64,000 bases of DNA from Hyphomonadaceae bacterium. GTDB taxonomy: Bacteria > Pseudomonadota > Alphaproteobacteria > Caulobacterales > Hyphomonadaceae. This document shows, piece after piece, positions 40,089-49,633 of the stretch (its first letter is position 1; each line of letters starts with the position of its first letter). The notes below the pieces were generated by a model, which was not told where the DNA came from, did no database searches, and saw only the letters and a program-made list of their open reading frames with translations. The stretch covers positions 620,001 to 684,000 of the forward strand of contig JANSWU010000001.1 in assembly GCA_024743315.1 (NCBI GenBank), given 5' to 3'. The translations under genes were made by a program, and so were the position numbers.

Positions 40089-40769
40089 TTACCCTTTCGC
40101 GAGCTCTTTAGCCTGGGCGACCCAGTCATTGCTCTCAAACTTACCTGCAGCACCGATCTTCTCTTCCAGAGCCTCAATGTCTGCTTTCTTCATTTTCGCG
40201 ATTTGCGCGAAAGTGGTGATGCCTTCCGCTTCCAGCTTGCCCGCGAAGACCTTTCCGAGGCCCTTCATCTTGGTCAGGTCATCCGCCTTGGCCGGTGCCG
40301 CCTCTTTCTTTGGCGCAGCCTTTTTCGCAGCTGGCTTCTTCTCAGCCGCCTCTTTCTTGGCTGCAGGCGCTTTCGCCTCTGCTTTAGGGGCGGCTTCTTT
40401 CTTAGGAGCCTCTTCCTTTTTCGGCGCTGCTTTCTTCTTCGCTGGTGCTTTCTTGCCGTCCGCAAGGATCGACTCAATGGTCACAACGGTCTCGAGCTGA
40501 CGATGACCTTTCTTGCGACGATAAGTGTTGCGCTGACGCTTTTTCATGATCAGGACTTTGGCGCCCTTGCGTTGCTCAGCGACCGTGCCAACCACGCTGG
40601 CCCCAGCAACCACAGGCTCACCAATGGTTACTTTCTTGTCGTCGCCCAGCATCAAAACGTCTTCAAACGTGACACTGTCGCCAGCGTCTGCAGCGAGTTT
40701 CTCAATGACGATTTCATCGCCTTCGGCAACTTTGTATTGTTTGCCACCTGTCTTAATGACCGCGAACAT
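40089..40769 (-). CDS. rplU: 50S ribosomal protein L21 with Ala/Lys/Glu-rich and helix-hairpin-helix-like C-terminal extension
   Basis: [25 protein letters not shown]... then [16 protein letters not shown]... then [29 protein letters not shown]. Confidence 0.96.
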   Translation of the reverse strand: MFAVIKTGGKQYKVAEGDEIVIEKLAADAGDSVTFEDVLMLGDDKKVTIGEPVVAGASVVGTVAEQRKGAKVLIMKKRQRNTYRRKKGHRQLETVVTIESILADGKKAPAKKKAAPKKEEAPKKEAAPKAEAKAPAAKKEAAEKKPAAKKAAPKKEAAPAKADDLTKMKGLGKVFAGKLEAEGITTFAQIAKMKKADIEALEEKIGAAGKFESNDWVAQAKELAKG

Positions 40770-40937
40770 GGCGCTCGTCCTTCTCAGAACTCAAAAAATG
40801 AAACTTTGGCCGCTGCCGGTTCCGGCGCGGACATGAAGGCGCGGGTAAACACCAAACAGTGCCATGAGTCAAACCCATTTCCGCATGAAATGCAGGGCTT
40901 GATGCGTTTCTTCGCGCGCTTTACGGGATGACAGCTC

Positions 40938-41027
40938 GGAGAGGTGCCGGAGTGGCTGAACGGGACGGTCTCGAAAACCGTTGAGCGCGCAAGCGTTCCG
41001 AGGGTTCGAATCCCTCTCTCTCCGCCA
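40938..41027 (+). tRNA. tRNA-Ser (anticodon CGA)
   Basis: GGAGAGGTGCCGGAGTGGCTGAACGGGACGGTCTCGAAAACCGTTGAGCGCGCAAGCGTTCCGAGGGTTCGAATCCCTCTCTCTCCGCCA; long variable arm, anticodon loop CTCGAAA, CCA encoded. Confidence 0.96.
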
Positions 41028-41193
41028 GCTAGCCCATTGTTTTTCGAGAACAAGAGTAGGAAATGGCTGGATTTACTGGTATCGACCACCAGGTCGGCTC
41101 AGCGCCTCCTGTTATGAGGTCTGATCGTAAAAAGTTTTGTTTTATCATAAGCTTATGTCCGCGCATGGGGGCGCGCATTTGGAAAGGGTGATT

Positions 41194-42603
41194 ATGGAAT
41201 TTGAGGCAGATTATCTGGTCATCGGTAGCGGCGCGACGGGCATGGCCTTTGTCGACACGATCCTGACCGAAACCGACGATACCGTTCTTATGTTGGATGA
41301 TCGTGCGGTCCCGGGTGGGCATTGGAATGAAGCCTATCCTTTCGTCCGTCTACACCAGTCCGCGTCCACCTATGGTGTGAATTCAAAAGAATTGGGGCGC
41401 GGACGGATCGAAACCTCAGGCTTGAATGAAGGCTTCGAAGAACTCTCCTGCGGGCCCGAAATCACGCGCTATTATCACGAGCTGATGGAAGAGACCTTTT
41501 TGCCCTCCGGGCGGGTCACCTTCCTGCCGCTGACGCGTTACCACGAAGATGGCACGATCACCTCAGTGGTCACGGGTGAGACGCATACTGTTAAAGTGCG
41601 CAAGAAAACCGTCTTCGCCAATTACATCACCACAGCCATTCCAGCGACGCATACACGGAGTTTTGAGACCGCGGACGAGGTCGCCTGCATCCCACCGAAT
41701 GACTTACCATTGCGCGTCGGGGATCATCAGCAGTTTTGTATTCTCGGCAGCGGTAAGACGGCGATGGATTGCATCACCTGGTTGCTCGGTCATGGTTGCA
41801 CCCCGGATCGGATCAGCTGGGTAGCGCCGCGCGACGCCTGGTTCCTCAATCGCGTGAATTTCCAGACGATTGACCAGAAATTCTTCGATGACACGGTCGG
41901 CGGACAAGCGCGCGCCGTGGAAGTCTATGCGGCGGCGGAGTCAATCGAAGATCTTGAGAACCGCATGGAAGCGGCCAATCTCTGGCAACGCATCGACACA
42001 ACTCGGCGTCCGACCATGTTCCATGCGGCAATCATGACCGAGAAAGAGGTCGAAACCTTGCGCCAGATCGAAAACGTCATCCGCAAGGGCTATGTCAAAC
42101 GGATTGAGCCCGGCCGGATGATCATGACCGAGGGCGAGGTCGAGATGCCCGCCGATACGCTTTATGTCGACTGCACGGCCAGCGCCTTCAAGAATTATGT
42201 CAATGTGCGGGTTCCCGTGTTTCAACCGGGCGAGATTCATCTTCAGGGCATTCGGCAATTCCAGCCCTGTTACAGCGCTGCTCTGATTGCCTGCATCGAG
42301 GCGCGGATCCCGGAAGTCGAGAAAAACAATTATGCGCGCCCTGTGCCCGGCATCGATACAACAGAAGATGTCTTGCTGGTGCTCGCGGCGGCGATGGAAA
42401 ATACGCTGGCCTGGATGAGTTCACCCGAGATTAGCGATTGGCGGGCGTCATGCCGGCTAGACGGTTTTAACAGCCTGATCACAAATGCTGACATGAATGA
42501 TCCAAAAGTGGCGGAGACGCTGATGTCGATCCTTGGAAATGGCGAGACGGCGATCAACAATCTGAAAAAGCTCGCGCAAGATGCAGAAGCGGCGCGAGCC
42601 TAG
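41194..42603 (+). CDS. FAD/NAD(P)-binding oxidoreductase
   Basis: DYLVIGSGATGMAFVDTIL...LDDRAVPGGHWNEAYPFVRLHQ; second nucleotide motif FCILGSGKTAMDCI. Confidence 0.8.
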   Translation: MEFEADYLVIGSGATGMAFVDTILTETDDTVLMLDDRAVPGGHWNEAYPFVRLHQSASTYGVNSKELGRGRIETSGLNEGFEELSCGPEITRYYHELMEETFLPSGRVTFLPLTRYHEDGTITSVVTGETHTVKVRKKTVFANYITTAIPATHTRSFETADEVACIPPNDLPLRVGDHQQFCILGSGKTAMDCITWLLGHGCTPDRISWVAPRDAWFLNRVNFQTIDQKFFDDTVGGQARAVEVYAAAESIEDLENRMEAANLWQRIDTTRRPTMFHAAIMTEKEVETLRQIENVIRKGYVKRIEPGRMIMTEGEVEMPADTLYVDCTASAFKNYVNVRVPVFQPGEIHLQGIRQFQPCYSAALIACIEARIPEVEKNNYARPVPGIDTTEDVLLVLAAAMENTLAWMSSPEISDWRASCRLDGFNSLITNADMNDPKVAETLMSILGNGETAINNLKKLAQDAEAARA

Positions 42604-42645
42604 TCGAAAGGTTCGCGCCGCTGATCCAGTTAATCCGTTTAACGC

Positions 42646-44562
42646 TTAAGGCGCCGCGGACGCGAACTCGGTGCTCGTATTGTCGCCGCCTTCATCAGCG
42701 AGGCTTGCGGTTTCCTCGGCGTCTGGCAACAAGCGCTGAATGCGATCTTGCTCGGCGGCTGCTTCCTCTGCATCTCCAATCTCGGTCAACGCCGTGACAC
42801 GCAACCGGCGAACCGCGATATTGGCGGGGTCCTGTTCGAGCAAGTCATCTGTATATGTCAGGGCTTCCTCATATTTTCCGAGACCGACTTGCACCGCGAC
42901 CAGCTGGGCGGTGATTTCCGCATCATTCTCTTCGCTCATCTCCATCAATTGGAGCAGGGTTTCTTCCGCCTGTTCCGGATTGCCGGCCGTTTCATGCACG
43001 CGCGCCAGCGCGGTCAGAGTGGGTGCGTCATTCGGGTTGAGCGCGACAAAGGCTGTCAGGATTTGCTCGGCGGCTTGATACTCTTCCATGACCAGCAAAT
43101 GGTCGCTCATTTCGAGCGTCGTCTTACGGCTGTCCGGGTTAAGCTCCAAGGCGCGGGCGAAGGCTAGGAGTGCGTCTTCATTGGCTTCGGCGACCGCGAG
43201 GCTGCGCGCCTTGTAGAGCCAGAATAGCGGACTGTCTGGGTTTTTCGTCAGCAGCACGTCGAGGCGCTCATTCGCCATTTCTGGAGAGCCTTGAAGGTAT
43301 TCATAGCGCGCCAGCGCGAATGCGGCCGGTTGCGCAAAGATCGACGTCGGAGACAGTTCCGTGGCAATTGCGTTCGCAGCTTCGATCTCACCGGTTTCGA
43401 GTTGCAGGAGCAGGCACATATAGGTCATGCGCTCACGATTTTCCCGCGCGGCGCAGGTGGCGTCACGGGTTTCCAAGGTGGGTGGGCGGATCACGCCGCT
43501 CGCTTCTTGTAGGGCCAGCAGCAAGGCTTCTTGTTCAGCCGACATTTCAACATTTGCCATTCGGCGAATGACAGAGCGCGAGGCCCGCGGACGTTCAGAG
43601 GCCAGCAGATTGACGGCGCGCGAGAACAGAATGTCAAAATCATTTTGCGCTTCTGAGCTGGCATTCCGGAACAGGGGCAAGGCGGCTTCGAAGCGTCCGA
43701 GAGAGAAGTTAAACTCGCCCCATTCCTTCATGGTGATGGCACTGTCGGGCGACAAAGCCAGGGCGCGCTCATAGTCGGCTTCGATTTCTTCGCTTGGGTA
43801 CTGACCCGACCGCGCTTTGGCGGTTGCGAACCGGCGCCAGGTTGGGCCGCTATCTGGACGGAACTGGATCGAGCGATCGAAGGAATCAATCGCTTCTTCA
43901 TAGCGTGCGAGTTCGACTTGCGACTGGCCGAGCAAGGACAGTGATTTGCCTTTACGCGAGCTGCTGGTGATGTCGACCGACCGCTCAAACACGCGGATTG
44001 CTTCTTCATGTTGTCCGGTCTCTGCGAGCAGAATGCCGTAATTGACATAACCCGGATTGTGGTTCGGGTTGGCGGCCAAATGCGTCGCATAAGCTTCGAT
44101 GGCTGCGTCGATCTTGCCCGCCCCGCGGAAGGACAGGGCATAAGAGAATGAGGCGCCATGCTCAATACGCTGCTCCGGCGGAAGACCTTTCAAGACGTCA
44201 ATGGCTTCCTGGAAGCGTTTGCGAGAGGTCAGCAATTCGCCGACATAGGCGGCAAATTTCGGCTTGTCCGCATCGGTTGCGCGGCGAAAGAATGGCGTGG
44301 TCTGCAGCCGATCATAAGTCAGCGGCGCCAAAGACGTATCCTGCACCAGGCGAACCAGGTCGGCTTGATAATCTTCCGACAGATCAGTCGTATCGACGAG
44401 CTCAATCTCTTGCTGGTCATCAGATGAAATGGACCGCGCAATGGTCGTGTCCTCATCACTGCGAACAACGAATTCGGCGACGAATGTCAGTCCCGCAATG
44501 GCCAGCGCAAGCGCGCTGAGCACCGGTGCGGAAAAGAAAGGTGATTGCTCATGCATGGGCAA
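42646..44562 (-). CDS. Membrane-anchored TPR protein
   Basis: N-terminal TM then multiple TPRs (YVNYGILLAETGQHEEAIRVFERSV; LLGQSQVELARYEEAIDSFDRSIQFRPDS); overlaps the stop of the upstream gene by 14 nt. Confidence 0.85.
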   Translation of the reverse strand: MPMHEQSPFFSAPVLSALALAIAGLTFVAEFVVRSDEDTTIARSISSDDQQEIELVDTTDLSEDYQADLVRLVQDTSLAPLTYDRLQTTPFFRRATDADKPKFAAYVGELLTSRKRFQEAIDVLKGLPPEQRIEHGASFSYALSFRGAGKIDAAIEAYATHLAANPNHNPGYVNYGILLAETGQHEEAIRVFERSVDITSSSRKGKSLSLLGQSQVELARYEEAIDSFDRSIQFRPDSGPTWRRFATAKARSGQYPSEEIEADYERALALSPDSAITMKEWGEFNFSLGRFEAALPLFRNASSEAQNDFDILFSRAVNLLASERPRASRSVIRRMANVEMSAEQEALLLALQEASGVIRPPTLETRDATCAARENRERMTYMCLLLQLETGEIEAANAIATELSPTSIFAQPAAFALARYEYLQGSPEMANERLDVLLTKNPDSPLFWLYKARSLAVAEANEDALLAFARALELNPDSRKTTLEMSDHLLVMEEYQAAEQILTAFVALNPNDAPTLTALARVHETAGNPEQAEETLLQLMEMSEENDAEITAQLVAVQVGLGKYEEALTYTDDLLEQDPANIAVRRLRVTALTEIGDAEEAAAEQDRIQRLLPDAEETASLADEGGDNTSTEFASAAP

Positions 44563-46990
44563 GCTCCTTATCGGTCAAGCCTTCTACCAGACCTTTTTGC
44601 TGTACGTTCTGAATCTCGATCCCTGGGCGTCCATTGACTTCGAGGATCAGCGGCCCACGATTTTGATCGATGCAAATATCGACGCCAATATAGCCCAGAG
44701 GGATTGCTTCTGATGCGCGTTTGGAGATGTCGATGATCTCGCGCCATTTCGGAATTTTGAAGCCAATCAGCTGAACGCCCGTGTCCGGGTGCTCCTCGAT
44801 CGACGTCCCACGCTGGGCCGCGTTGAGGATCTTACCCGTTTCGATATCAATCGCGAGACCGACAGCGCCTTGGTGCAGGTTGGCTTTGCCGCCCGATTTC
44901 TTGGTTGGCAGCCGCAGCATGGCCGATACCGGCTTTTTCTGGTGCAGGATGACTCGAATATCGGAAAGGCCGAAATCAGCCAGCTTGTTCAGCGACTCGT
45001 GCTGTTCGAGCAGAGGTTCGACATAGGCCGTATCTTCCTCACCGCCTTGTGAAAATGCGCCATTGAGGATGTCGCCGACATGCCGAGACAGCTGTTCAGG
45101 TTTCAGAGTCCGTCCACCTGCGGTGACATAATTCTTTCCTTCGCGCCCGCGCACAATGAGAATGCCATTGCCTTGCGAGCCGCGATTCGGTTTCAGTGCG
45201 AAGGCGCCGAAATCATCCAGGGTTTCCATGAATTCCGGCAGTTCGCGGAACGAGGTGCAGGTCGCATAGGTCTTGGCCACGGGTACGCCAGCTGCTTGCA
45301 AAGCCTCCTTGGTGCGCAGTTTGTCAGTGGCCAGATCCAGCATCTCTTTGGAGTTGAGCGTATTGATCAATAGACGATTGCGCGCATTCATCCCGAGCAC
45401 GGGACCGTTTTCAAGGATTGAGCGGAAGCGGAAGAATTCCTGCAGACGCATGCCGGACCACTGGCCAATGGCCAGCTGAATGCCGAGCACCAGCAGGAGC
45501 AGTTCCGGCATCAGGGCGAACAAGCCTTTGAGCAGAACCGAAGAGAACACGATGTAACAGGCGACGATGGTGACCAGCGTGCCAGCGCCCGAGACAGCCA
45601 GGCCTTTCCAGTCTTCATCATCCAGCATGTTGTGAATGCGCTCCGCCAGGAAGGAAATGATCACGACTGGGAACAGGGCGAGAATACCGAATTGCATATT
45701 GGTGCGGTGTCCGAGCCAGAGCAGGACGCCGACAAACAGGACCGTACAGATCGTGATGACCGCCGCGAGGCGCGGAATTTTCAGGACATTGAACCGGTTG
45801 AAATAGGCCAGCATGGCAATCGCGAAGGCGATAATGCCTGAAAACGTGATTAGGCCGAGCCAGAGCCCGGTATTCACGCAGGCGGCGGCAATCAACATGG
45901 GCATGAAAATGCCAAATGTTTTCAACCCGACGACGCTGCGCAGGAAGATCGTAACGAGCGCCGCCAATGGGAAGAGCAGGAAGACCCCGATCATTTCCTC
46001 CGGCAGGCCGGTCAGGCGCATCAATTGCGCGGCGTTGAAGCGGTTCAGCGTTGGCTCATTCTCGTCAAACTCGAACAGAGCCGGCGACTGGCTGACCGGT
46101 TTGATCGAGAAGAGATAGTCAAAATTGATATTCCGTGTGTGCCGGAACAGGGCGTGGTCGCCGGTGTACAGGCGCAGATAATTCTCAGGCAGTGTCGCGA
46201 AGTGGCCATTGGTCGGATCAAACGGCACCCAACGGCCTTCAATCAGGACTTCCAGCCATTGGTGAGAGGTCTTTTTCGAGCCCTCATTCATGATCACACC
46301 GCCAACAAGGCGGGCCGGGATACCATTTGTTCGCGCCAGGGCGACAAACAGGCGGCCCTTGCCATTACAGCTGGCGCGACCGAGGCGCAGGGCTGTCAAA
46401 GCATCGGTGAAGCCTTTGAACGGCGCCCCTTCAATGTCTTGATAGGTATAGTTATAGATCGCGTTCAGGACCGGTACGAGCTCACGGCTATCATCCGGCT
46501 GGATGCTGGTCCAAAGCTCGCGGATTTCCGGATGCCCGACCTGGATACCTTCCTCTTCGACGAGGTATTGATTGTACTGTTCCGGCAGGAATTGCGGGAC
46601 CTGCAAAGCCGGGTCGAGACTGTATTGCAGTTCTTTTGACGTGATCAGCGCGTGATAGCGGATCTCCCGGCCTTGGTCGCCGGACCACATGCCACGCCGT
46701 CCAGATTGGTCGGTCTGGTCGTCGAACTGCAATTGTCCTGAAATAATGTTCTCGCGGACAATGTCCTGACGCTCATCATCCGACGGCAGGAAGGTCGTGA
46801 CATCAACGTCGCGATCGTCTCCGACGAAGCTCATCGCCAGAGAGTAATCGTACATCGTCACCGCCCGCAGCTGGTTCAGCAGGGTCGGCGAGCTCCGCAA
46901 ATGGAGGACAGCCAGAACAAGACACGTTGCTATCAGCCACGTACTCGGATGCCGCGCAATCGACGCCAGGCGTGTTTGCCAAATCACCAC
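44549..46990 (-). CDS. Fusion protein: transglutaminase-like domain, multi-TM region, C-terminal ATP-grasp (alpha-L-glutamate ligase-like) domain
   Basis: ALRLGRASCNGKGRLFVALARTNGIPARLVGGVIM...TSHQWLEVLIEGRWVPFDPTNGHF; a run of TM helices; then VLGMNARNRLLINTLNSKEMLDLATDKLRTKEALQAAGVPVAKTYA...LKPNRGSQGNGILIV...GYIGVDICIDQNRGPLILEVNGRPG. Confidence 0.88.
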   Translation of the reverse strand: MVIWQTRLASIARHPSTWLIATCLVLAVLHLRSSPTLLNQLRAVTMYDYSLAMSFVGDDRDVDVTTFLPSDDERQDIVRENIISGQLQFDDQTDQSGRRGMWSGDQGREIRYHALITSKELQYSLDPALQVPQFLPEQYNQYLVEEEGIQVGHPEIRELWTSIQPDDSRELVPVLNAIYNYTYQDIEGAPFKGFTDALTALRLGRASCNGKGRLFVALARTNGIPARLVGGVIMNEGSKKTSHQWLEVLIEGRWVPFDPTNGHFATLPENYLRLYTGDHALFRHTRNINFDYLFSIKPVSQSPALFEFDENEPTLNRFNAAQLMRLTGLPEEMIGVFLLFPLAALVTIFLRSVVGLKTFGIFMPMLIAAACVNTGLWLGLITFSGIIAFAIAMLAYFNRFNVLKIPRLAAVITICTVLFVGVLLWLGHRTNMQFGILALFPVVIISFLAERIHNMLDDEDWKGLAVSGAGTLVTIVACYIVFSSVLLKGLFALMPELLLLVLGIQLAIGQWSGMRLQEFFRFRSILENGPVLGMNARNRLLINTLNSKEMLDLATDKLRTKEALQAAGVPVAKTYATCTSFRELPEFMETLDDFGAFALKPNRGSQGNGILIVRGREGKNYVTAGGRTLKPEQLSRHVGDILNGAFSQGGEEDTAYVEPLLEQHESLNKLADFGLSDIRVILHQKKPVSAMLRLPTKKSGGKANLHQGAVGLAIDIETGKILNAAQRGTSIEEHPDTGVQLIGFKIPKWREIIDISKRASEAIPLGYIGVDICIDQNRGPLILEVNGRPGIEIQNVQQKGLVEGLTDKELAHA

Positions 46991-47188
46991 AATAATTATC
47001 CCACCTTGGATCGTTAACAGTTACGGCACGTCCAAACGCCTGTAATTCTATATGTTTGGGGAAGGACGGTCCGCTTAACAATCAGCAATATTAACCAAGT
47101 TCGCCGGGCGTTTATGGCATCTAGGCCCCGCTGGCAATGGTCTAAATCGGATTAAGATAGGGCAATATTAAGGCGGGAGATTGAGGCG

Positions 47189-48865
47189 CTAAAGGGAATC
47201 CTGAAGCTTGCGCCGCAGAATCTTGCCGATTGGGTTCTTCGGCAATTCTTCAATAAAATGCACCTTTCGCGGCACTTTGTAGCCGGTCAAATGCGCGCGG
47301 CAATGCTCCAGAACTGCAATTTCAGTGAGCGCTTCATCCTGTTTGACCACAAAGGCGTGGAGTTCTTCAGCCCCAGATTCTGTACGAATGCCCGCGCTTG
47401 CGGCTTCTAACAGTCCCGCGCAGCTTGTCAGAACAGCGTCGACTTCATTCGGGAATACATTGAATCCGCTGACCAGAACCATGTCTTTACAGCGGTCGAC
47501 AATGTGAAGCTCTCCATTTTCGTCGAACCGGCCCATGTCACCGGTCTTGAACCAGTCACCGTGATAGGCATTTTCGGTTTCTTGCTCGCGACCGAGATAG
47601 CCTTTCATGACCTGCGGTCCGGCAATCACGATTTCGCCGATGACGTCTGGCATGTCGGTCACGAGATCGTTTTGCAGAATGCCAATCTTGGTGCCGGGCA
47701 AGGCCGAACCCGCCGCGCCGGCAGCCGAGCTTTTGGCATGATCCCGGATCGCGATCAGGGTCGTCGCTTCGGTCATGCCATAGCCTTCAACGATATTGGA
47801 TCCGGTGGCGCGCTTCCATTTCTGGGCAGTGTGATCATGCAAGGCCGCAGCACCTGAAATCGTATTCTTGATGTTGGTGCCATGCTCCAGGAACCAGTCC
47901 TCCTCGAGCAGTTTCTCGAATAGGGTATTCACGCCCGGAAAAATGTCGGGCTGAAACTTCTTGAATGCCGGCTTCATATTGGTCAGCGGGCGCGGATTGG
48001 GGATCAACACCAAATGTCCACCATTGGTGATCGCAATCACCGAAGCGAGCATGCCGAACACATGATAGACTGGCAGAGCGAGCAACATGGTTTGCCCTTG
48101 TGTGTGCAACAGGTCCGGGCAGGCAAGCGCATATTGCGCAATGTTGCTCATCAGGCCCTGCTCACTCAGGCGCACACCCTTCGAAATGCCAGTGGTGCCG
48201 CCAGAATACTGGTAGATCGTGTCTCGGTCCGGCGCGAGCGCGGAAACTCGGCTGACATCCAGCGCAACCTGTTTGGGAGCATTGGCCAGTATTTGGTTAA
48301 GTCCAATATGCGGACCCTGAAACGGGCGATCCAGTTTCTTGACCTTGCGCAAAAGGAAATTCAGCGTGTGGCGGGTCAGGGACGGGAAGAAATCCGTGAC
48401 AGAAATGGCAATGATCTGTTCGACGGGCGTGCCGACAATGGCGTCTTCCATCATTTCAGAGAAAATTGTCGATCCGATCAGGCAGCGCGCACCACTATCT
48501 TTCAGTTGGCGTCTTGTTTCGGCGGCGGTGTAGAGCGGGTTCACATTGGTCAGGGTCAACCCGGCCAGGAAAACCCCGAGCATTGAAACAATATAAGACG
48601 TGCAATTCGGGGACTGGATGGCGACCACGTCGCCCTGCTTCAGCCCCAGGTCCTCTCGCAAATAGTTGGCGAGCTTCTGCGCCGACAGGATCGCGGTTTT
48701 GAAATCCGTGGTTTCAGAATGTCCGGTCGGCAGCGCGGTGGTCAGAAACGGATCATCGGCAAATTCAGACAGGGCCTGCTCGACCTTTTCATGCAATCGA
48801 CCTTCGTTCAGGTCGAGTGAAGTCTCAGGAGCAAAAAACGGATTGGTTGAGCTGTGAAATGCCAT
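47189..48865 (-). CDS. AMP-binding long-chain fatty acid-CoA ligase (FadD-like)
   Basis: YQYSGGTTGISKGVRLSE; VEGYGMTEATTLI; FKTGDMGRFDENGELHIVDRCKDMVLVSGFNVFPNEVDAVL; PKNPIGKILRRKL. Confidence 0.92.
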   Translation of the reverse strand: MAFHSSTNPFFAPETSLDLNEGRLHEKVEQALSEFADDPFLTTALPTGHSETTDFKTAILSAQKLANYLREDLGLKQGDVVAIQSPNCTSYIVSMLGVFLAGLTLTNVNPLYTAAETRRQLKDSGARCLIGSTIFSEMMEDAIVGTPVEQIIAISVTDFFPSLTRHTLNFLLRKVKKLDRPFQGPHIGLNQILANAPKQVALDVSRVSALAPDRDTIYQYSGGTTGISKGVRLSEQGLMSNIAQYALACPDLLHTQGQTMLLALPVYHVFGMLASVIAITNGGHLVLIPNPRPLTNMKPAFKKFQPDIFPGVNTLFEKLLEEDWFLEHGTNIKNTISGAAALHDHTAQKWKRATGSNIVEGYGMTEATTLIAIRDHAKSSAAGAAGSALPGTKIGILQNDLVTDMPDVIGEIVIAGPQVMKGYLGREQETENAYHGDWFKTGDMGRFDENGELHIVDRCKDMVLVSGFNVFPNEVDAVLTSCAGLLEAASAGIRTESGAEELHAFVVKQDEALTEIAVLEHCRAHLTGYKVPRKVHFIEELPKNPIGKILRRKLQDSL

Positions 48866-48921
48866 TGAGCGCCTCTTTTTGGGGAACGCTCAACAGCTAT
48901 CAAAACGAGATTGGAATCCCG

Positions 48922-49515
48922 TTACGGTTGTTCTGTCAATTTTAATGAATTGGCATAGTCTGCAGATACTTTTCCGGCCTGGCGATTGGCCTCCTTGATC
49001 CGGAAATAGTCCGATAATTGCCGCATCGCCGTGGGCGATAAGGGCCGCTCGACCACCTCTTCGCCGAGTGCTTCGAGCATGTCGGCGCCGGTCACTTTCT
49101 GGCGCTTGGCCTGGGTGACGCGGGTCAGATAGATCGAACGCAGGATTTCTTTGCCGTCTTCATCGGTCCAAGTGTGCCACATCTCGACATATTGATCCTG
49201 CCAGCCAACCACCCGCGTATTAATGCTGAGCCTACCGGTCGGAATGTCTGACTGCGAGCGCACCTGGACGGAACTGAGGACGATGGGGATCCAGCCGCGC
49301 CGCCGGACAATTCCGGACATTTTCGTCTCAACGAAGAATTTGACCAACGAGATGTCAATGTAGGACGGGATGCGAGACGTAAACAGCTGCCCGTTTCGGT
49401 CGCGGTCCCAAGGCTTTGGTTTGAAAGTATAGGTGGTTCCGGTCCACACTCGCGCAGTGCGACGGCCGGAAAACGAGCGGAACACCGTGACGAGAAGGGT
49501 GAAGAAAAGATCCAT
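48922..49515 (-). CDS. Hotdog-fold (4HBT/THEM6-like) acyl-CoA thioesterase-like protein
   Basis: DISLVKFFVETKMSGIVRRRGWIPIVLSSVQVRSQSDIPTGRLSINTRVVGWQDQYVEMWHTW. Confidence 0.65.
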   Translation of the reverse strand: MDLFFTLLVTVFRSFSGRRTARVWTGTTYTFKPKPWDRDRNGQLFTSRIPSYIDISLVKFFVETKMSGIVRRRGWIPIVLSSVQVRSQSDIPTGRLSINTRVVGWQDQYVEMWHTWTDEDGKEILRSIYLTRVTQAKRQKVTGADMLEALGEEVVERPLSPTAMRQLSDYFRIKEANRQAGKVSADYANSLKLTEQP

Positions 49516-49633
49516 GGAACGCTACTTTATTAAGCTGACGAGTACTGTTTTTCCTGCAGTTGGACAAGCTTAGCATACGGATCGTAAACGAATTCACTTC
49601 AATTCGTCGTGGAACAACGAGATAAGAACGCAA

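Noticed and set aside
40784-41089. 101-aa minus-strand ORF containing GERGIRTLGTLARSTVFETVPFSHSGTSP
   Set aside because: It is the antisense of the tRNA-Ser gene (40938-41027), a well-known source of spurious 'GERGIRTL' ORFs.
41028-41193. Possible integration (att) site beside tRNA-Ser
   Set aside because: No integrase or duplicated tRNA 3' end was seen downstream in the window.
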